DNA of 64,000 bases from Planctomycetota bacterium (GTDB lineage Bacteria; Planctomycetota; Phycisphaerae; Phycisphaerales; UBA5793), in assembly GCA_013112555.1 (NCBI GenBank), contig JABFGK010000001.1, positions 2,640,581 to 2,704,580 on the forward strand, in the 5' to 3' direction. Both the position numbers and the translations under genes were made by a program. Shown in pieces: positions 1-8,505 of this stretch (position 1 is its first letter; every line of letters begins with the position of its first letter). The notes beneath the pieces were generated by a model. That model was not told the origin of the DNA, searched no databases, and was given only the letters and a program-made list of their open reading frames with translations.

Positions 1-2
1 GG

Positions 3-53
3 CCGTGGGAGCGTATCGCCGACATCACCCGCCGGATCAAGAATGGTCACTGA
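3..53 (+). CDS. C-terminal end of a protein running in from the left edge (partial)
   Basis: An open frame enters from the left edge and ends at a TGA at 51-53, giving a basic tail that reads PWERIADITRRIKNGH. The composition looks like a genuine protein terminus, but 16 residues are too few to name a family. The next 240 bases hold no gene I can support. Confidence 0.35.
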   Translation, partial: PWERIADITRRIKNGH

Positions 54-291
54 TACGACAAGCCCTCACGGGACATCAAACGGCACGGCAAGTCCGACCC
101 GGTTCGGCGCCACCGGCTCCATCCGGTGGGCTGCATGCTCAAGCATGCTCGGAACCGACCGCCAACCCGGCGTGCCGATCATCCTTTTCCTTCCACTCCA
201 CTCCTGCCCACCCCGCTGCACCTGCCGAACTCATACGCACCCAACCGGCGCGCGCGATCGCGCAACCGTCAGCGCATAGTCCGAGTATGTG

Positions 292-1209
292 CTAGTTCTT
301 CTTATCGGCCTTGCGGCCAACCCACTTGAACTGGATCAGCAGGCCAAGTAGCGATAATCCGAACCACCATGCGAGTTTTCCGGTCATGGTGGCCAGACCG
401 AGTGCCTCAACCGGCATCGCATAGCGAAGCCCAAGCAGCGATCCTGATCCCAATATGACGAGTGAGCCAACCAGGGCCGTCACCACTGCGCCCGATAACT
501 TCGGTGCCATGATGCCAAAAACGATGCCCAGCGCGATTCCGGCAAAGGAAGCCAGAACGGTGGCCGTCTGCTGAATCCCGGGAGCGTCCCGCCAGTTGTT
601 GGCCAGCTCGCGGGCAATGTCCCGCATCATGCGATTGAAGCGGTTCCGCCAGCCAGGCGTCGCTTCAGCGTTGTCATCGCCCCCGCTACCGCCACCCTCA
701 CCATTGCCATCTCCCGACAGGATGTCCTCATTGTCCTTGATGATGTCCCCGATGGCATCAGATGCCTTGTCCGCAGCATCCTTGACGTGATCCTGAACCG
801 ACTTCTGATCCTCCGACCCGCCACGCAACTCCTCATCGCTGAGCGTCTGGCCGGGCTGATCGCGGTACAGGCCGGTGATCTCGGCATAGGTGAAGTAGCC
901 GAGTGGGCACGCCAGCCCGAGGCTGACAGCCAGCATGGCTGCCATCACAAACCGATAGGCAGCCAAAGCGACCAGCGCAAAAACGATGACCCCCCCGCCG
1001 ACCGGCCATAGCACCGAGATATGCTCAGGCATAAATGCAGCGGCAACAAAGCCGACCGAGGCACCCATTGCCATGGCAGCAAGCACCAGAGTCGGTTTGA
1101 GCAGGTGCTTCCCAAAGGCCCAGATCACGACACCGGCTGCCAGAATCAGGCCGAGCCCGACATGGACCCCCCACGGCAACGAGGTGAGCACTTCTGTAAA
1201 CATGGTCAT
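292..1209 (-). CDS. multi-pass inner-membrane protein, uncharacterised
   Basis: This is a roughly 305-residue protein with at least six hydrophobic segments. Three or four lie in the N-terminal 120 residues and three or four after residue 215. Between them is a soluble linker rich in Asp, Glu and Gly (SGDGNGEGGGSGGDD) followed by an Arg-rich stretch. The start at 1209 (MTMFTEV) is chosen because a purine-rich GGAAGG/AGAGGG stretch lies just upstream; a longer frame reaches 1257 without such a site. No catalytic motif is visible and I do not recognise the family. It faces away from tatA across a 270-bp gap with no other gene. Confidence 0.75.
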   Translation of the reverse strand: MTMFTEVLTSLPWGVHVGLGLILAAGVVIWAFGKHLLKPTLVLAAMAMGASVGFVAAAFMPEHISVLWPVGGGVIVFALVALAAYRFVMAAMLAVSLGLACPLGYFTYAEITGLYRDQPGQTLSDEELRGGSEDQKSVQDHVKDAADKASDAIGDIIKDNEDILSGDGNGEGGGSGGDDNAEATPGWRNRFNRMMRDIARELANNWRDAPGIQQTATVLASFAGIALGIVFGIMAPKLSGAVVTALVGSLVILGSGSLLGLRYAMPVEALGLATMTGKLAWWFGLSLLGLLIQFKWVGRKADKKN

Positions 1210-1481
1210 ATGAGCAGCCCTCTGCCTTCCATCTGCACAGATTCCCCAGCCGATCAAAGGGGGGCTGGCAATCTGATCACCGTGTCTTATTCGGATACTG
1301 CCTACGATTATTGACCGCCCGACCCCGTCGGCGCGCCCCGGGGCTTAGTTTCAGTCGGATTGCTGCCGCGGCCCCCGGAAAAAGACGATACGGTGCGTAT
1401 TCTGACGTATACTCCTATGTGCAGGTGCTTGATACTGCACCTTGAGATGACGATGAAGCAGAACGAGGCAAGGATTCGGCC

Positions 1482-1811
1482 ATGACCATCAGCAGCACAC
1501 TCGCAATACTCGGGCTTCCCGGCGGTTCGGAGTGGATCGTCATTGCCCTGATCGGGTTGCTCGTCTTTGGGCGGCGGCTGCCTGAGGTGGGCCGGTCGCT
1601 GGGGCGGAGCATCGTCGAGTTCAAGAAAGGCATCAAGGGCGTCGAGGACGAGATCGAGGCCGAGAGCGCAGAGCCGCTCAAGCCATACGATCGGCGTCTG
1701 GGTGGGGACGAAGAGGAACTCCGACGGCTCCAGCAGCAAGGCGAGGCCGCCGAGGAACTCAAACGGGTGTCGCAGCAACAGCAACAGCAGCAGCACCAGG
1801 GCAACGGCTAG
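1482..1811 (+). CDS. tatA: Sec-independent twin-arginine translocase subunit TatA/TatB-type
   Basis: TatA forms the pore-like component that exports folded proteins bearing twin-arginine signal peptides. The protein has a short N-terminal membrane helix (residues about 14-28, WIVIALIGLLVFG), the hinge FGRRLPEVGRSLGRS and an amphipathic helix IVEFKKGIKGVEDEI, all typical of the TatA/TatE family, at 109 residues total. The C-terminal tail ends in a glutamine run encoded by a CAG/CAA tract near 1771-1798, which may vary in length. A likely client is encoded here: the epimerase-like protein at 58,369-59,607 starts with an RREFL signal. No tatC is in the window. Confidence 0.93.
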   Translation: MTISSTLAILGLPGGSEWIVIALIGLLVFGRRLPEVGRSLGRSIVEFKKGIKGVEDEIEAESAEPLKPYDRRLGGDEEELRRLQQQGEAAEELKRVSQQQQQQQHQGNG

Positions 1812-1939
1812 CCGGGGCACGGGCGCCCATCGCAACAGCACCGGACTTCGCTAAGGCAACACAATCCAATTCGACAACATGCGCTTTGCTCCATCCGTGA
1901 CGCAGGGGGGAGTGAACGTGACGGACCGTGTCAATCCTC

Positions 1940-2325
1940 CGCCCCCTATCGGGGGCTTGATTCGTTCTATTGCGCCCCGTCCCAGAGGCTGCGCTCATCG
2001 CTGCGCGATTCACTGGCCTCTGGCTACTGCCCTGCTACGCCTTCGGCGTGTGAAGCGCGCAGCAAACAGCCGTAGGCCGGATCAACGCCGCTCGGGACGA
2101 AAGATCCGGCGATCATCTTGAAAGACTGAACATCCAACCTCCACCAGCACCAACGGTGCGCCTGGAAAGAGGACGCTCCCAATCGTCTCCAGCCACGAAG
2201 TGGCGCAGGAAAGTAGCCAGGGGTAAGTGAGACGATGCGCTTCGCATCGGCGAGCACAGCCCCTGGAAAACAGACACTCATCTCATCCAAGCCCCGCCAG
2301 ACCACCGCACCACGCGCGCCGAGCA
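1940..2325. repeat. cluster of three palindromic dispersed-repeat modules
   Basis: The 680-bp gap between tatA and the sigma gene holds no convincing gene but three palindromes. The first, about 1981-2026, pairs CCAGAGGC with GCCTCTGG. The second, about 2075-2110, pairs GCCGGATC with GATCCGGC and recurs at 7,588-7,658 (with a partial copy at 7,500) and, diverged, at 58,291-58,340. The third, 2218-2266, pairs CCAGGGG with CCCCTGG around an inner GATGCGCTTCGCATC hairpin and recurs at 42,050-42,125. Shared flanks continue beyond the palindromes, such as ACATCCAACCTCC after module two and CCAAGCC after module three. No transposase is nearby, so these look like non-autonomous REP/MITE-like elements. 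Confidence 0.7.
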
Positions 2326-2494
2326 TTGACGCTCAACGCTTCTTTTTCATTCGTAGCAAACAACAATCCAGCACTATTTGACCATCTGTGCTAAGGCAGC
2401 GGCGCGTTATTCGTTTAATGCGCGAACCGAATGGCGGGCTGCCCGGTCTATGCAGGCAGACGCGCCGGGATGATCGCTCGATGTAAGGACGCTC

Positions 2495-2977
2495 ATGACC
2501 AAGCCTGAGAATGCAACAGATGCACAGTTGCTGACACGGCTCAGCAGTGGTGATTCGCGCGCGCTGGAGGCGCTGGCCAATCGCTATGAGAAAGGCCTGG
2601 TCGGAATAGCCCGGGGACTGCTCGGCGGGCGGCAGGATCTCGCTGACGATGCCGTGCAGGAAACATGGGTCCGTGTGCTTCGCTTCGGGTCGACATTCAG
2701 CAGCAAGAGCAGCGTCAAGACCTGGCTGTACCGGATTGCGGTATACCAGTGTCACACGATGCGCTCGACGATGCGAAGACGTGAGGATCGTGACACGGGA
2801 CGCGCCCATCAGACACGACCTCCTGCAAATACCCCGGATGTCGATCTTGTGCATGACCTGACTCGCGCACTGGACAGCTTGCCTGAGGCGAAGCGCACGG
2901 TGGTGTTGCTGTGCTATCACCGGGGCATGACGCATGAGCAGGCTGCCCAGGTATTGGAGATTCCGGTCGGCACATAA
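2495..2977 (+). CDS. ECF-type RNA polymerase sigma factor, interrupted by an in-frame TAA
   Basis: Sigma-70 region 2 is clear (about residues 25-90: DDAVQETWVRVLRF, SSVKTWLYRIAVYQC) and region 4 begins (DSLPEAKRTVVLLCYHRGMTHEQAAQVL). Translation stops at TAA 2975-2977 after IPVGT, just where the DNA-recognition helix should start. The same frame continues past the stop as KSRLHSALEFLRGVLRNG and ends at TGA 3044-3046, overlapping the next gene's ATG as ATGA. The frame therefore looks like an intact 183-codon gene with one nonsense codon. As written the product lacks its promoter-recognition helix. Causes could be sequencing error, a recent mutation or readthrough. The downstream partner is the DUF4349 protein. 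Confidence 0.85.
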   Translation: MTKPENATDAQLLTRLSSGDSRALEALANRYEKGLVGIARGLLGGRQDLADDAVQETWVRVLRFGSTFSSKSSVKTWLYRIAVYQCHTMRSTMRRREDRDTGRAHQTRPPANTPDVDLVHDLTRALDSLPEAKRTVVLLCYHRGMTHEQAAQVLEIPVGT

Positions 2978-3042
2978 AAGTCGCGCCTGCATTCAGCACT
3001 GGAGTTTTTGCGAGGCGTGCTAAGGAATGGTGAATCCGAATC

Positions 3043-4248
3043 ATGAGCAACACATCAGCCAACTCGATTGAGGAACATCTGGCCAAACTAACCGAACCGG
3101 CCGCCTCTACAGGAGACCTCTGGAAAAAGGCGCTGGCAGTCGTTTCAACAGGCCCGCAAACGAAAAAAGGACCCACACGGTGGAAGCGGCCTGAGTGGCT
3201 GCGCACGGTCCACCCCTTGATGGCAGCCATGCTGGTCATTGTGGTCGGGGCGGCGCTCATGGCGATCCTGATGCCCTCGCTGGAACGCCAACGATTGCCG
3301 TCGGCAGTCGGGTCAAATGGAATCCCGTCCTTCACACGGGCGGATGTGGAGCGTGGAATGGTCGCCGCTCCGAACTCCGGCGGCAGCCCCTTCGGAGGAC
3401 GATCAGCATTTGAAACTCCTGGTCTTGTCAGCGCTGAGCCTAGCAGCGCCCAAGGGGAGTATGAATACGGCTTCAGTGAAGGCTCCGCAGCACCTGCAGA
3501 CATGACGAGAAGCCGCAGAATGCATCAGGAACAGACGCCGGCTGCTGATCTGCAGGAAACCGCCGGCCCGGTTGAGCGAGCCGTGGTACGCAAAGCCACA
3601 ATGGAGTTGAAAACCGATGATGTGCGCAGCACGTTCTTGAAGGCCTCGATGGCAATTCGAGAAGCGGGCGGCGAGTACATACAGGATTCATCGCTGACCG
3701 GTGAGGGACAACACGCCCAAGCCAACCTGACCTTGAGAGTAGCGGCCGGCCGTCTCCCCGAGGTACTCAGGGAACTCCGTGAGTTAGGAGAAGTGGACTC
3801 AGAAAGAGTCACGGGCGATGACGTCACGGCCCAGATGGTGGACATCGATGCACGGTTACGCAACGAACGTCGGATCGAGCAGGAACTACTGGGCCTGCTC
3901 GAAGCGCGAGACGACTCACCACTGACAGAGATTCTGGAACTGCGGACGCAGATCGGCTATGTCCGCCGCAACATCGAACAGTTGCAGGCCCAGCAGCAGC
4001 AACTGGGCCGCTTGGTTTCGCTGGCCACGGTGCTCGTGATAATCAGACACGATCAGACGAAGGCTGCCGATGGCATCTGGACGTACTTCAAAGCCTCGAT
4101 TGTGGATGCCTGGTCTTATGGCCTCGGATTCCTGGCAGATTCAGTCGCCTGGATTGTCACGGTCGTGGTCGGCGGCCTCGTGTGGTGGATCATCGCCGGC
4201 ATCGCATTTCTCATCGCCTGGCACACGTACAAGAAGAAGAGTGGCTGA
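3043..4248 (+). CDS. DUF4349 membrane protein, probable anti-sigma partner
   Basis: This is a 401-residue protein. It has an N-terminal cytoplasmic segment of about 55 residues, a membrane helix (about 62-82, MAAMLVIVVGAALMAIL), and an extracytoplasmic region. That region carries a DUF4349 domain (about 185-345, starting VVRKATMELKTDDVRSTF) with a coiled-coil stretch (RRNIEQLQAQQQQLGR). A C-terminal membrane hairpin and a basic tail YKKKSG follow. Its ATG overlaps the stop of the complete sigma frame (ATGA), implying translational coupling. The pairing with an ECF sigma gene suggests it holds the sigma factor at the membrane. That role is inferred from position; no classical zinc anti-sigma motif is visible. 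Confidence 0.85.
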   Translation: MSNTSANSIEEHLAKLTEPAASTGDLWKKALAVVSTGPQTKKGPTRWKRPEWLRTVHPLMAAMLVIVVGAALMAILMPSLERQRLPSAVGSNGIPSFTRADVERGMVAAPNSGGSPFGGRSAFETPGLVSAEPSSAQGEYEYGFSEGSAAPADMTRSRRMHQEQTPAADLQETAGPVERAVVRKATMELKTDDVRSTFLKASMAIREAGGEYIQDSSLTGEGQHAQANLTLRVAAGRLPEVLRELRELGEVDSERVTGDDVTAQMVDIDARLRNERRIEQELLGLLEARDDSPLTEILELRTQIGYVRRNIEQLQAQQQQLGRLVSLATVLVIIRHDQTKAADGIWTYFKASIVDAWSYGLGFLADSVAWIVTVVVGGLVWWIIAGIAFLIAWHTYKKKSG

Positions 4249-4346
4249 GTTCGCTTCCCTGACTCCACCCATCGCAACGTAGAGAGAGAGAAAGAGAGAC
4301 AGCGCGATGGACGCTAAAAAGACTACCCCCCTCACCCCTCCCCGAC

Positions 4347-4754
4347 TCACGGGTAGGTCATCACCCCGGCACCCATCGCCACGACCCAGAGAATCGTCGG
4401 CACGATTCCAACGGCAAATGCAATCCAGGCCCACATGACAGCCCGGCCGGCATCAACATGCGCGCCCTCATAATCCTGCACGGAGTTCTTGCTCATCGAC
4501 ATCGCAGCATACACAATGGAAACCACGCCGAATGGCATGCAGCAAAACAGTGTCACCAGGATCGCTGGAACCAGCCGGTTCGGTGCCGGACCGCGCGGGT
4601 CAACGTACTCATACCGCTCGTAGCCGGCCGGGGCGTAATTCGGATCGGCATTGACCTCAGGCTCGGGTGTGCCGGCCGACAGCGAGCCACCGCACCCGGA
4701 GCAGAAGCGAGCCTCATCAGGGTTGGTCATCCCGCATTGTGAGCAGTACATCAT
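4347..4754 (-). CDS. zinc-ribbon protein with CD225/dispanin-like membrane domain
   Basis: A 135-residue protein. The N-terminus is a zinc ribbon with two CxxC pairs (CSQCG at residues 4-8, CSGCG at 18-22). A Pro/Tyr-rich linker follows, then two membrane segments (PAILVTLFCCMPFGVVSIVY and WIAFAVGIVPTILWVVAMG). The double cysteine with PFG after the first hydrophobic stretch is characteristic of the CD225/dispanin family. Bacterial members are of unknown function. It sits head to tail with another zinc-ribbon membrane protein at 4,831-5,229, so the pair may share a job. Confidence 0.8.
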   Translation of the reverse strand: MMYCSQCGMTNPDEARFCSGCGGSLSAGTPEPEVNADPNYAPAGYERYEYVDPRGPAPNRLVPAILVTLFCCMPFGVVSIVYAAMSMSKNSVQDYEGAHVDAGRAVMWAWIAFAVGIVPTILWVVAMGAGVMTYP

Positions 4755-4830
4755 GTCTCTCTTTCCTTCTCAGACTCTCTCATTCAGCCCGGTTCGTGCA
4801 ATCGCCGCACCCGGCCGGCCCGGACGGGAA

Positions 4831-5229
4831 TCACAGGTTCCCAGCAATAAAGACGAGCAGCAAACTCCCAAGCAGGCCCATGATAATCCCAAACCATGCA
4901 CGCACATGGCCGTACCGGCCCGGTCGTCTGTTCAGGTCGACGACGGCCAGAATGCCACACAGAAGCGCAAACGGGGCAAACACCAACAGGAGTGAAAACA
5001 GGCCCAGATACCCGGCCACGATTGCCAGAATCGACGTGTTGACCGGCAGGATCCCCTTCAGACTCTGTTCCGGTGACGTGGCCGTGATCGGCGGGCGCGC
5101 GTCAACGTGCGGCAAGGCACCTCCCTGAGACGGCAACTCACCACCACATGACATACAGAACCGCCATGGCTGCTCGATCGCATGACCGCAGTGTGGACAC
5201 CAGTTTGTCAGGCTCGGGGCCGGTTCCAT
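4831..5229 (-). CDS. zinc-ribbon protein with DUF4190-like membrane domain
   Basis: A 132-residue protein with an N-terminal zinc ribbon (CPHCG, CMSCGG) and a Pro-rich linker. Two hydrophobic segments follow, ILAIVAGYLGLFSLLLVFAP and FGIIMGLLGSLLLVFIAG, the pattern of DUF4190-type small membrane proteins. It lies upstream of, and is co-oriented with, the dispanin-like gene. Function is unknown. Confidence 0.75.
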   Translation of the reverse strand: MEPAPSLTNWCPHCGHAIEQPWRFCMSCGGELPSQGGALPHVDARPPITATSPEQSLKGILPVNTSILAIVAGYLGLFSLLLVFAPFALLCGILAVVDLNRRPGRYGHVRAWFGIIMGLLGSLLLVFIAGNL

Positions 5230-5392
5230 CTGTACCGCCGATCAGCACAAGACACTCGTGAGCAAAGACAATCCCCGAACAACGGGACGGGGCGGGACGC
5301 AGCAACGCGGCCGGGCATCATCAAGAAACGCCGAAGCACCAATTGCGATGCAGGAATTGCCTCACTCGGACCATCACAGTATAACTGCGTTC

Positions 5393-5842
5393 ATGAATGC
5401 TGACCAGCGCCGACCATCAGGGCGTCTATCCCGTGCCGGCCGAGCCTGTGCCATCGCACAATTTATATTGGTGATTGCCGCCCTGGTATTTCTTCGAGTC
5501 CGAAACCCGACTGAAGTTCGGTATATGCCGCCCTGCCCCACGCATGCCTATCTGCATGTGTATTGCCCCGGTTGCGGTTCGCTGCGCGCGGTGCACGCAC
5601 TCCTCAACGGCCGAGTGCAATCGGCCTGGGAATACAATCCCGCGCTCGTCATCCTCGGGATTCCGTGCGGCCTCTGGTATGTCTATGCGCTGGCCATGAT
5701 GAGTCTGCTCTCACGCCGCCCACCACTCCCGCGATGGGTCAGCGCCCGCGTGGCCTGGGCACTGTTCGGCCTGCTCTGTGCGTACTTCGTCATCCGAAAC
5801 ATACCCGGGGAATGGTCGAACTGGCTGCGACCGCCTGAGTGA
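5393..5842 (+). CDS. DUF2752 family membrane protein
   Basis: About 149 residues from the ATG at 5393. The DUF2752 signature is clear: YCPGCGSLRAVHALLNGR followed by AWEYNPALVILG, within three membrane segments. The conserved CPGCG pair and the Arg after it are typical of the family, whose function is unknown. A longer frame starts at 5258 but its extra 45 residues are low-complexity and unlike the family, so I prefer 5393. No good ribosome-binding site is visible for either start. Confidence 0.8.
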   Translation: MNADQRRPSGRLSRAGRACAIAQFILVIAALVFLRVRNPTEVRYMPPCPTHAYLHVYCPGCGSLRAVHALLNGRVQSAWEYNPALVILGIPCGLWYVYALAMMSLLSRRPPLPRWVSARVAWALFGLLCAYFVIRNIPGEWSNWLRPPE

Positions 5843-5918
5843 TACCATGTCGGGCCGCACAAAACACAGCGTCACAAGGAAGATGCGCACGGCCGGCTTG
5901 CCGAGCGCCAACGTGATG

Positions 5919-6167
5919 TTAAGTTAGGGCACATGATGAGTCCCGTAACCTTATATCAACAGCGCCGCTTCCCCCAAGCCCAGGCGAGCCAGAGACGACA
6001 TACGCTGCCCCGATATACGAGCTGCCCTGGGCACTGATGGCCGATGCACCCGCCGCATGGTCGGCCGACCCATCGTGATTCACATCACGCACCACCATGG
6101 CCACATCCACGACTGCAGAGTCTGAGGTATTACTGCCGTTGAGCGCCAAACCCGCCAATCGGCTCAC
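5919..6167 (-). pseudogene. remnant of an FG-GAP/integrin-alpha-type repeat protein
   Basis: The minus-strand frame reads SDSAVVDVAMVVRDVNHDGS, then ADHAAGASA and YIGAAYVVSGSPG. This matches the rhythm of FG-GAP beta-propeller repeats (DVNxDGxxD, then GAAYVxxG). It is far too short, has only a GTG in front, and a stop lies immediately upstream in frame. I read it as a fragment of a once larger secreted protein. The rest of 5,843-6,285 holds a C7G10 homopolymer block at 6194-6210 and nothing else recognised. Confidence 0.4.
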
Positions 6168-6285
6168 CGGAGGTCAGTTGTTGCAGTTCGTGGCCCCCCC
6201 GGGGGGGGGGAGTGCTGTCCGAACGCCGATGGGCTCATTCCGGCGGGCCGGAGGCAGACCCTGCTCCCGGTTCATACAATGATCG

Positions 6286-7492
6286 GTGAGCCATCCAACC
6301 TCGTCTCAACTTGACCGCGATACCCACTATCTCCGTAAGGCAGCACGACTCGCGCTGCGCGGGGCCGGCCGTGTCGCGCCGAACCCGGCCGTCGGGTGTG
6401 CCATCGTCAATCCGGCAACCGATACCGTCATCAGCGAAGGCTGGCACACGCACTACGGCGGGCCTCACGCCGAAGCACATGCCCTGGCGGGCCGGCACTG
6501 CCGGCTCACCCATCGCAGAATGCACAGCCTACGTCACGCTCGAACCCTGCGGCCATACCGGCAAGACCGGCCCCTGTGCCGATGCCCTGATCGCAGCCGG
6601 CATCACCCGGGTCGTCTTTGCCAGGCACGATCCCCATGATGTTTCAGGCGGCGGGGCATCCAAACTCCAGGCCGCCGGCATCGAGGTATCGTGCACACCC
6701 TGCCCGGAAGCACAACGCGTCTCAGACCCGTTCTGTAGACGGGTCACTCAGGGCTTGCCGTCGATCACCTGCAAATGGGCTCAGACACTCGACGGCAAAA
6801 TCGCCACCCGCAGCGGCCACAGCCAGTGGATTTCAAACGAAACCAGCCGACGAGTCGTCCATCGTATCCGCAGTCGCATGGATGCCATCATCACAGGCAT
6901 CGGCACCGTGATGCGGGACGATCCCCTGCTGACAGCCCGCCTGCCGGCCGGCCGACCTCCGAAACGAGTGGCATTGCGCATCGTCTTCGATCCCGCCTTC
7001 GACATCCCCCACTCCTGCCAACTCGTGCAGACCTCGTGTGCGATCCCCGTCGGAACCCCGGTACGAACCGTTGACACCATGCCGGCCGGCCGAGCACCGA
7101 CCATCGTCTGCATTTCCGATCACGCGTACCGATCCCAGACGGTCAAAGTGGACAGTCTGTCACGCGAAGGCGTCACGGTGATTGCGATACCCGAGCACGG
7201 CCGGACAATGCCCTCGCTTGAGTGGGTAGCCCGCGAACTGGTTCGCCGATATGAGGTGACGAACATCCTGGTCGAAGCAGGCGGCGGGCTCACCGGCACC
7301 CTGCTCAAAGCGAAACTCGTGGGCGAACTGCACGTCTTCATCGGGCCGCGATTGCTCGCCGATGATCGGGCGATTGATCCAGCCCGCATGTTCCAAATCG
7401 AGCACATTCAGGATGGGACCGAGTTGGCACTACGGCGTGCCCGCGTGCTGGACGGCGATGTGGAACTCAAGTACCGCGTGGTGAAGCCGTAG
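6286..7492 (+). CDS. ribD: bifunctional riboflavin biosynthesis deaminase/reductase, frameshifted as written
   Basis: RibD carries out the deaminase and reductase steps after GTP cyclohydrolase in riboflavin synthesis. The first frame (GTG 6286) encodes the deaminase start, APNPAVGCAIV and the zinc motif HAEAHAL. The next frame, entered near 6489, continues AECTAYVTLEPCGHTGKTGP and the full reductase domain (ITCKWAQTLDGKIATRSGHS, GIGTVMRDDPLLTARL). Removing one G from the GGG at 6489-6491 restores HALAAAGTAGSPIAECTAYV, a normal RibD sequence. So this is a single-base insertion, either real or a sequencing error. Total length of about 400 codons is normal. It stands alone, with no other rib gene in view, and no FMN riboswitch was found upstream. 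Confidence 0.88.
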
Positions 7493-7497
7493 CATCT

Positions 7498-7660
7498 TCC
7501 TAGACCGGATCGACGCCGCTCGGGGCGGAAGATCTGACAGATGCACTTGAGTAGGGGCACATTGCATGTGCCCCTCTTCGTTTCTCGTAGGCCGGATCAA
7601 CGCTGCTTTGAGCGGAAGATCCGGCGATCATCTTCAAAAACTGGACATCCAACCTCCCCA
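7498..7660. repeat. dispersed palindromic repeat, one partial and one fuller copy
   Basis: A partial copy at about 7,500-7,540 (ACCGGATCGACGCCGCTCGG) is followed by a fuller one at 7,588-7,658. The fuller copy pairs GCCGGATC with GATCCGGC and continues into ATCATCTT and ACATCCAACCTCC, matching the module at 2,072-2,141. It lies just after ribD and before the convergent MBL-fold gene. Confidence 0.7.
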
Positions 7661-7686
7661 ACACAAACAGACGAAATATCTGCAAA

Positions 7687-8367
7687 TCAAAACAGCCCGC
7701 GCGTCATGTTCAGAAACATGTTGTCCCGACCCGGCACCACGACATCGGCGATCTCCATCACCTCCGAAAACGAGGCACGGGCCTTCTCAAGGTCATAGCA
7801 ACCGGATAACACCTGGCCGGCCTCGAAGTGCTCGATCGTTGGCACTGCATCGCCGGTGATCACCGTTGTATATTGCGGGTATGACAGAATGAGACCCGTC
7901 GTCCCGGGTGTGTGGCCTGGCAATGGGAACAGGTCAACATGCGCTGCGAACTGATCCGGGGCCGGCAGACACCGCTGCAACAGCGCAATATCCCGCTTGA
8001 GCCCCTGCGCGAGATCAGCCTCCTCCTCCTGCTCGGCCTGTTGATACTGCTCGATCAGCAAGACGCCGATCGATTCCCGTTCCACTTCAGACACGAGCCA
8101 CTGGGCTGCACCAAACAGTTCCAGCCCGAGACGATGGTCCGGCAGGAACGAGGTGAGAAACACATGCGTGACGTCGGATGCCTCAAGACCGCATCGCTCA
8201 CTGAGTCGCGCTTGCAGAACCGTCGCCGGCAATGCCGGGTTGACAAGCATCACCATGTCATCAGATCGAACGAGCGTCGTCGTTGCATGAGGCGTGCGCA
8301 CGCTGCTTTTTTCATCCCACAGGGGATGCTGTGCCAGGGTTCCGATGCTGAGGATGCGAGAGTCCAT
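7687..8367 (-). CDS. metallo-beta-lactamase-fold protein with altered metal motif
   Basis: A 226-residue MBL-fold protein. Recognisable are VTHVFLTS leading into the metal loop, PLPGHTPGTTGLIL (the second His site), and TVITGDAVPTIEHF (the bridging Asp). The hallmark HxHxDH loop reads SFLPDH here: the first two histidines are missing while Asp-His is kept. A Glu/Gln-rich insert (QQAEQEEEADL) sits between them. Hydrolase activity with two metals is therefore doubtful; it may bind one metal or none. It is transcribed towards ribD and no operon partner is evident. Confidence 0.78.
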   Translation of the reverse strand: MDSRILSIGTLAQHPLWDEKSSVRTPHATTTLVRSDDMVMLVNPALPATVLQARLSERCGLEASDVTHVFLTSFLPDHRLGLELFGAAQWLVSEVERESIGVLLIEQYQQAEQEEEADLAQGLKRDIALLQRCLPAPDQFAAHVDLFPLPGHTPGTTGLILSYPQYTTVITGDAVPTIEHFEAGQVLSGCYDLEKARASFSEVMEIADVVVPGRDNMFLNMTRGLF

Positions 8368-8505
8368 ACGTGGGAGTCGATTCCGTTATCCAGAGTGTCG
8401 TCGGCATGCCCGCTGCGAGTCTGCCGTGTTCAACATGGGTACAGGCTAGAATGATTGCGTGTCCGGGTCGAATCCGCGCGAGGCAAAGCGAGGCAAGGAG
8501 CGACC

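Noticed and set aside
2333-2992. 219-codon minus-strand frame opposite the interrupted sigma gene
   Set aside because: The plus strand has clear sigma-70 regions; the minus frame has no domain and spans the repeat boundary.
6180-6285. FMN riboswitch upstream of ribD
   Set aside because: The conserved FMN-aptamer blocks are absent; only a GC-rich leader with a homopolymer tract is present.
8455-8505. upstream TTG start for cardiolipin synthase
   Set aside because: There is no ribosome-binding site and the added residues are basic and unlike the family; the GTG at 8506 has AAGGAG in position.
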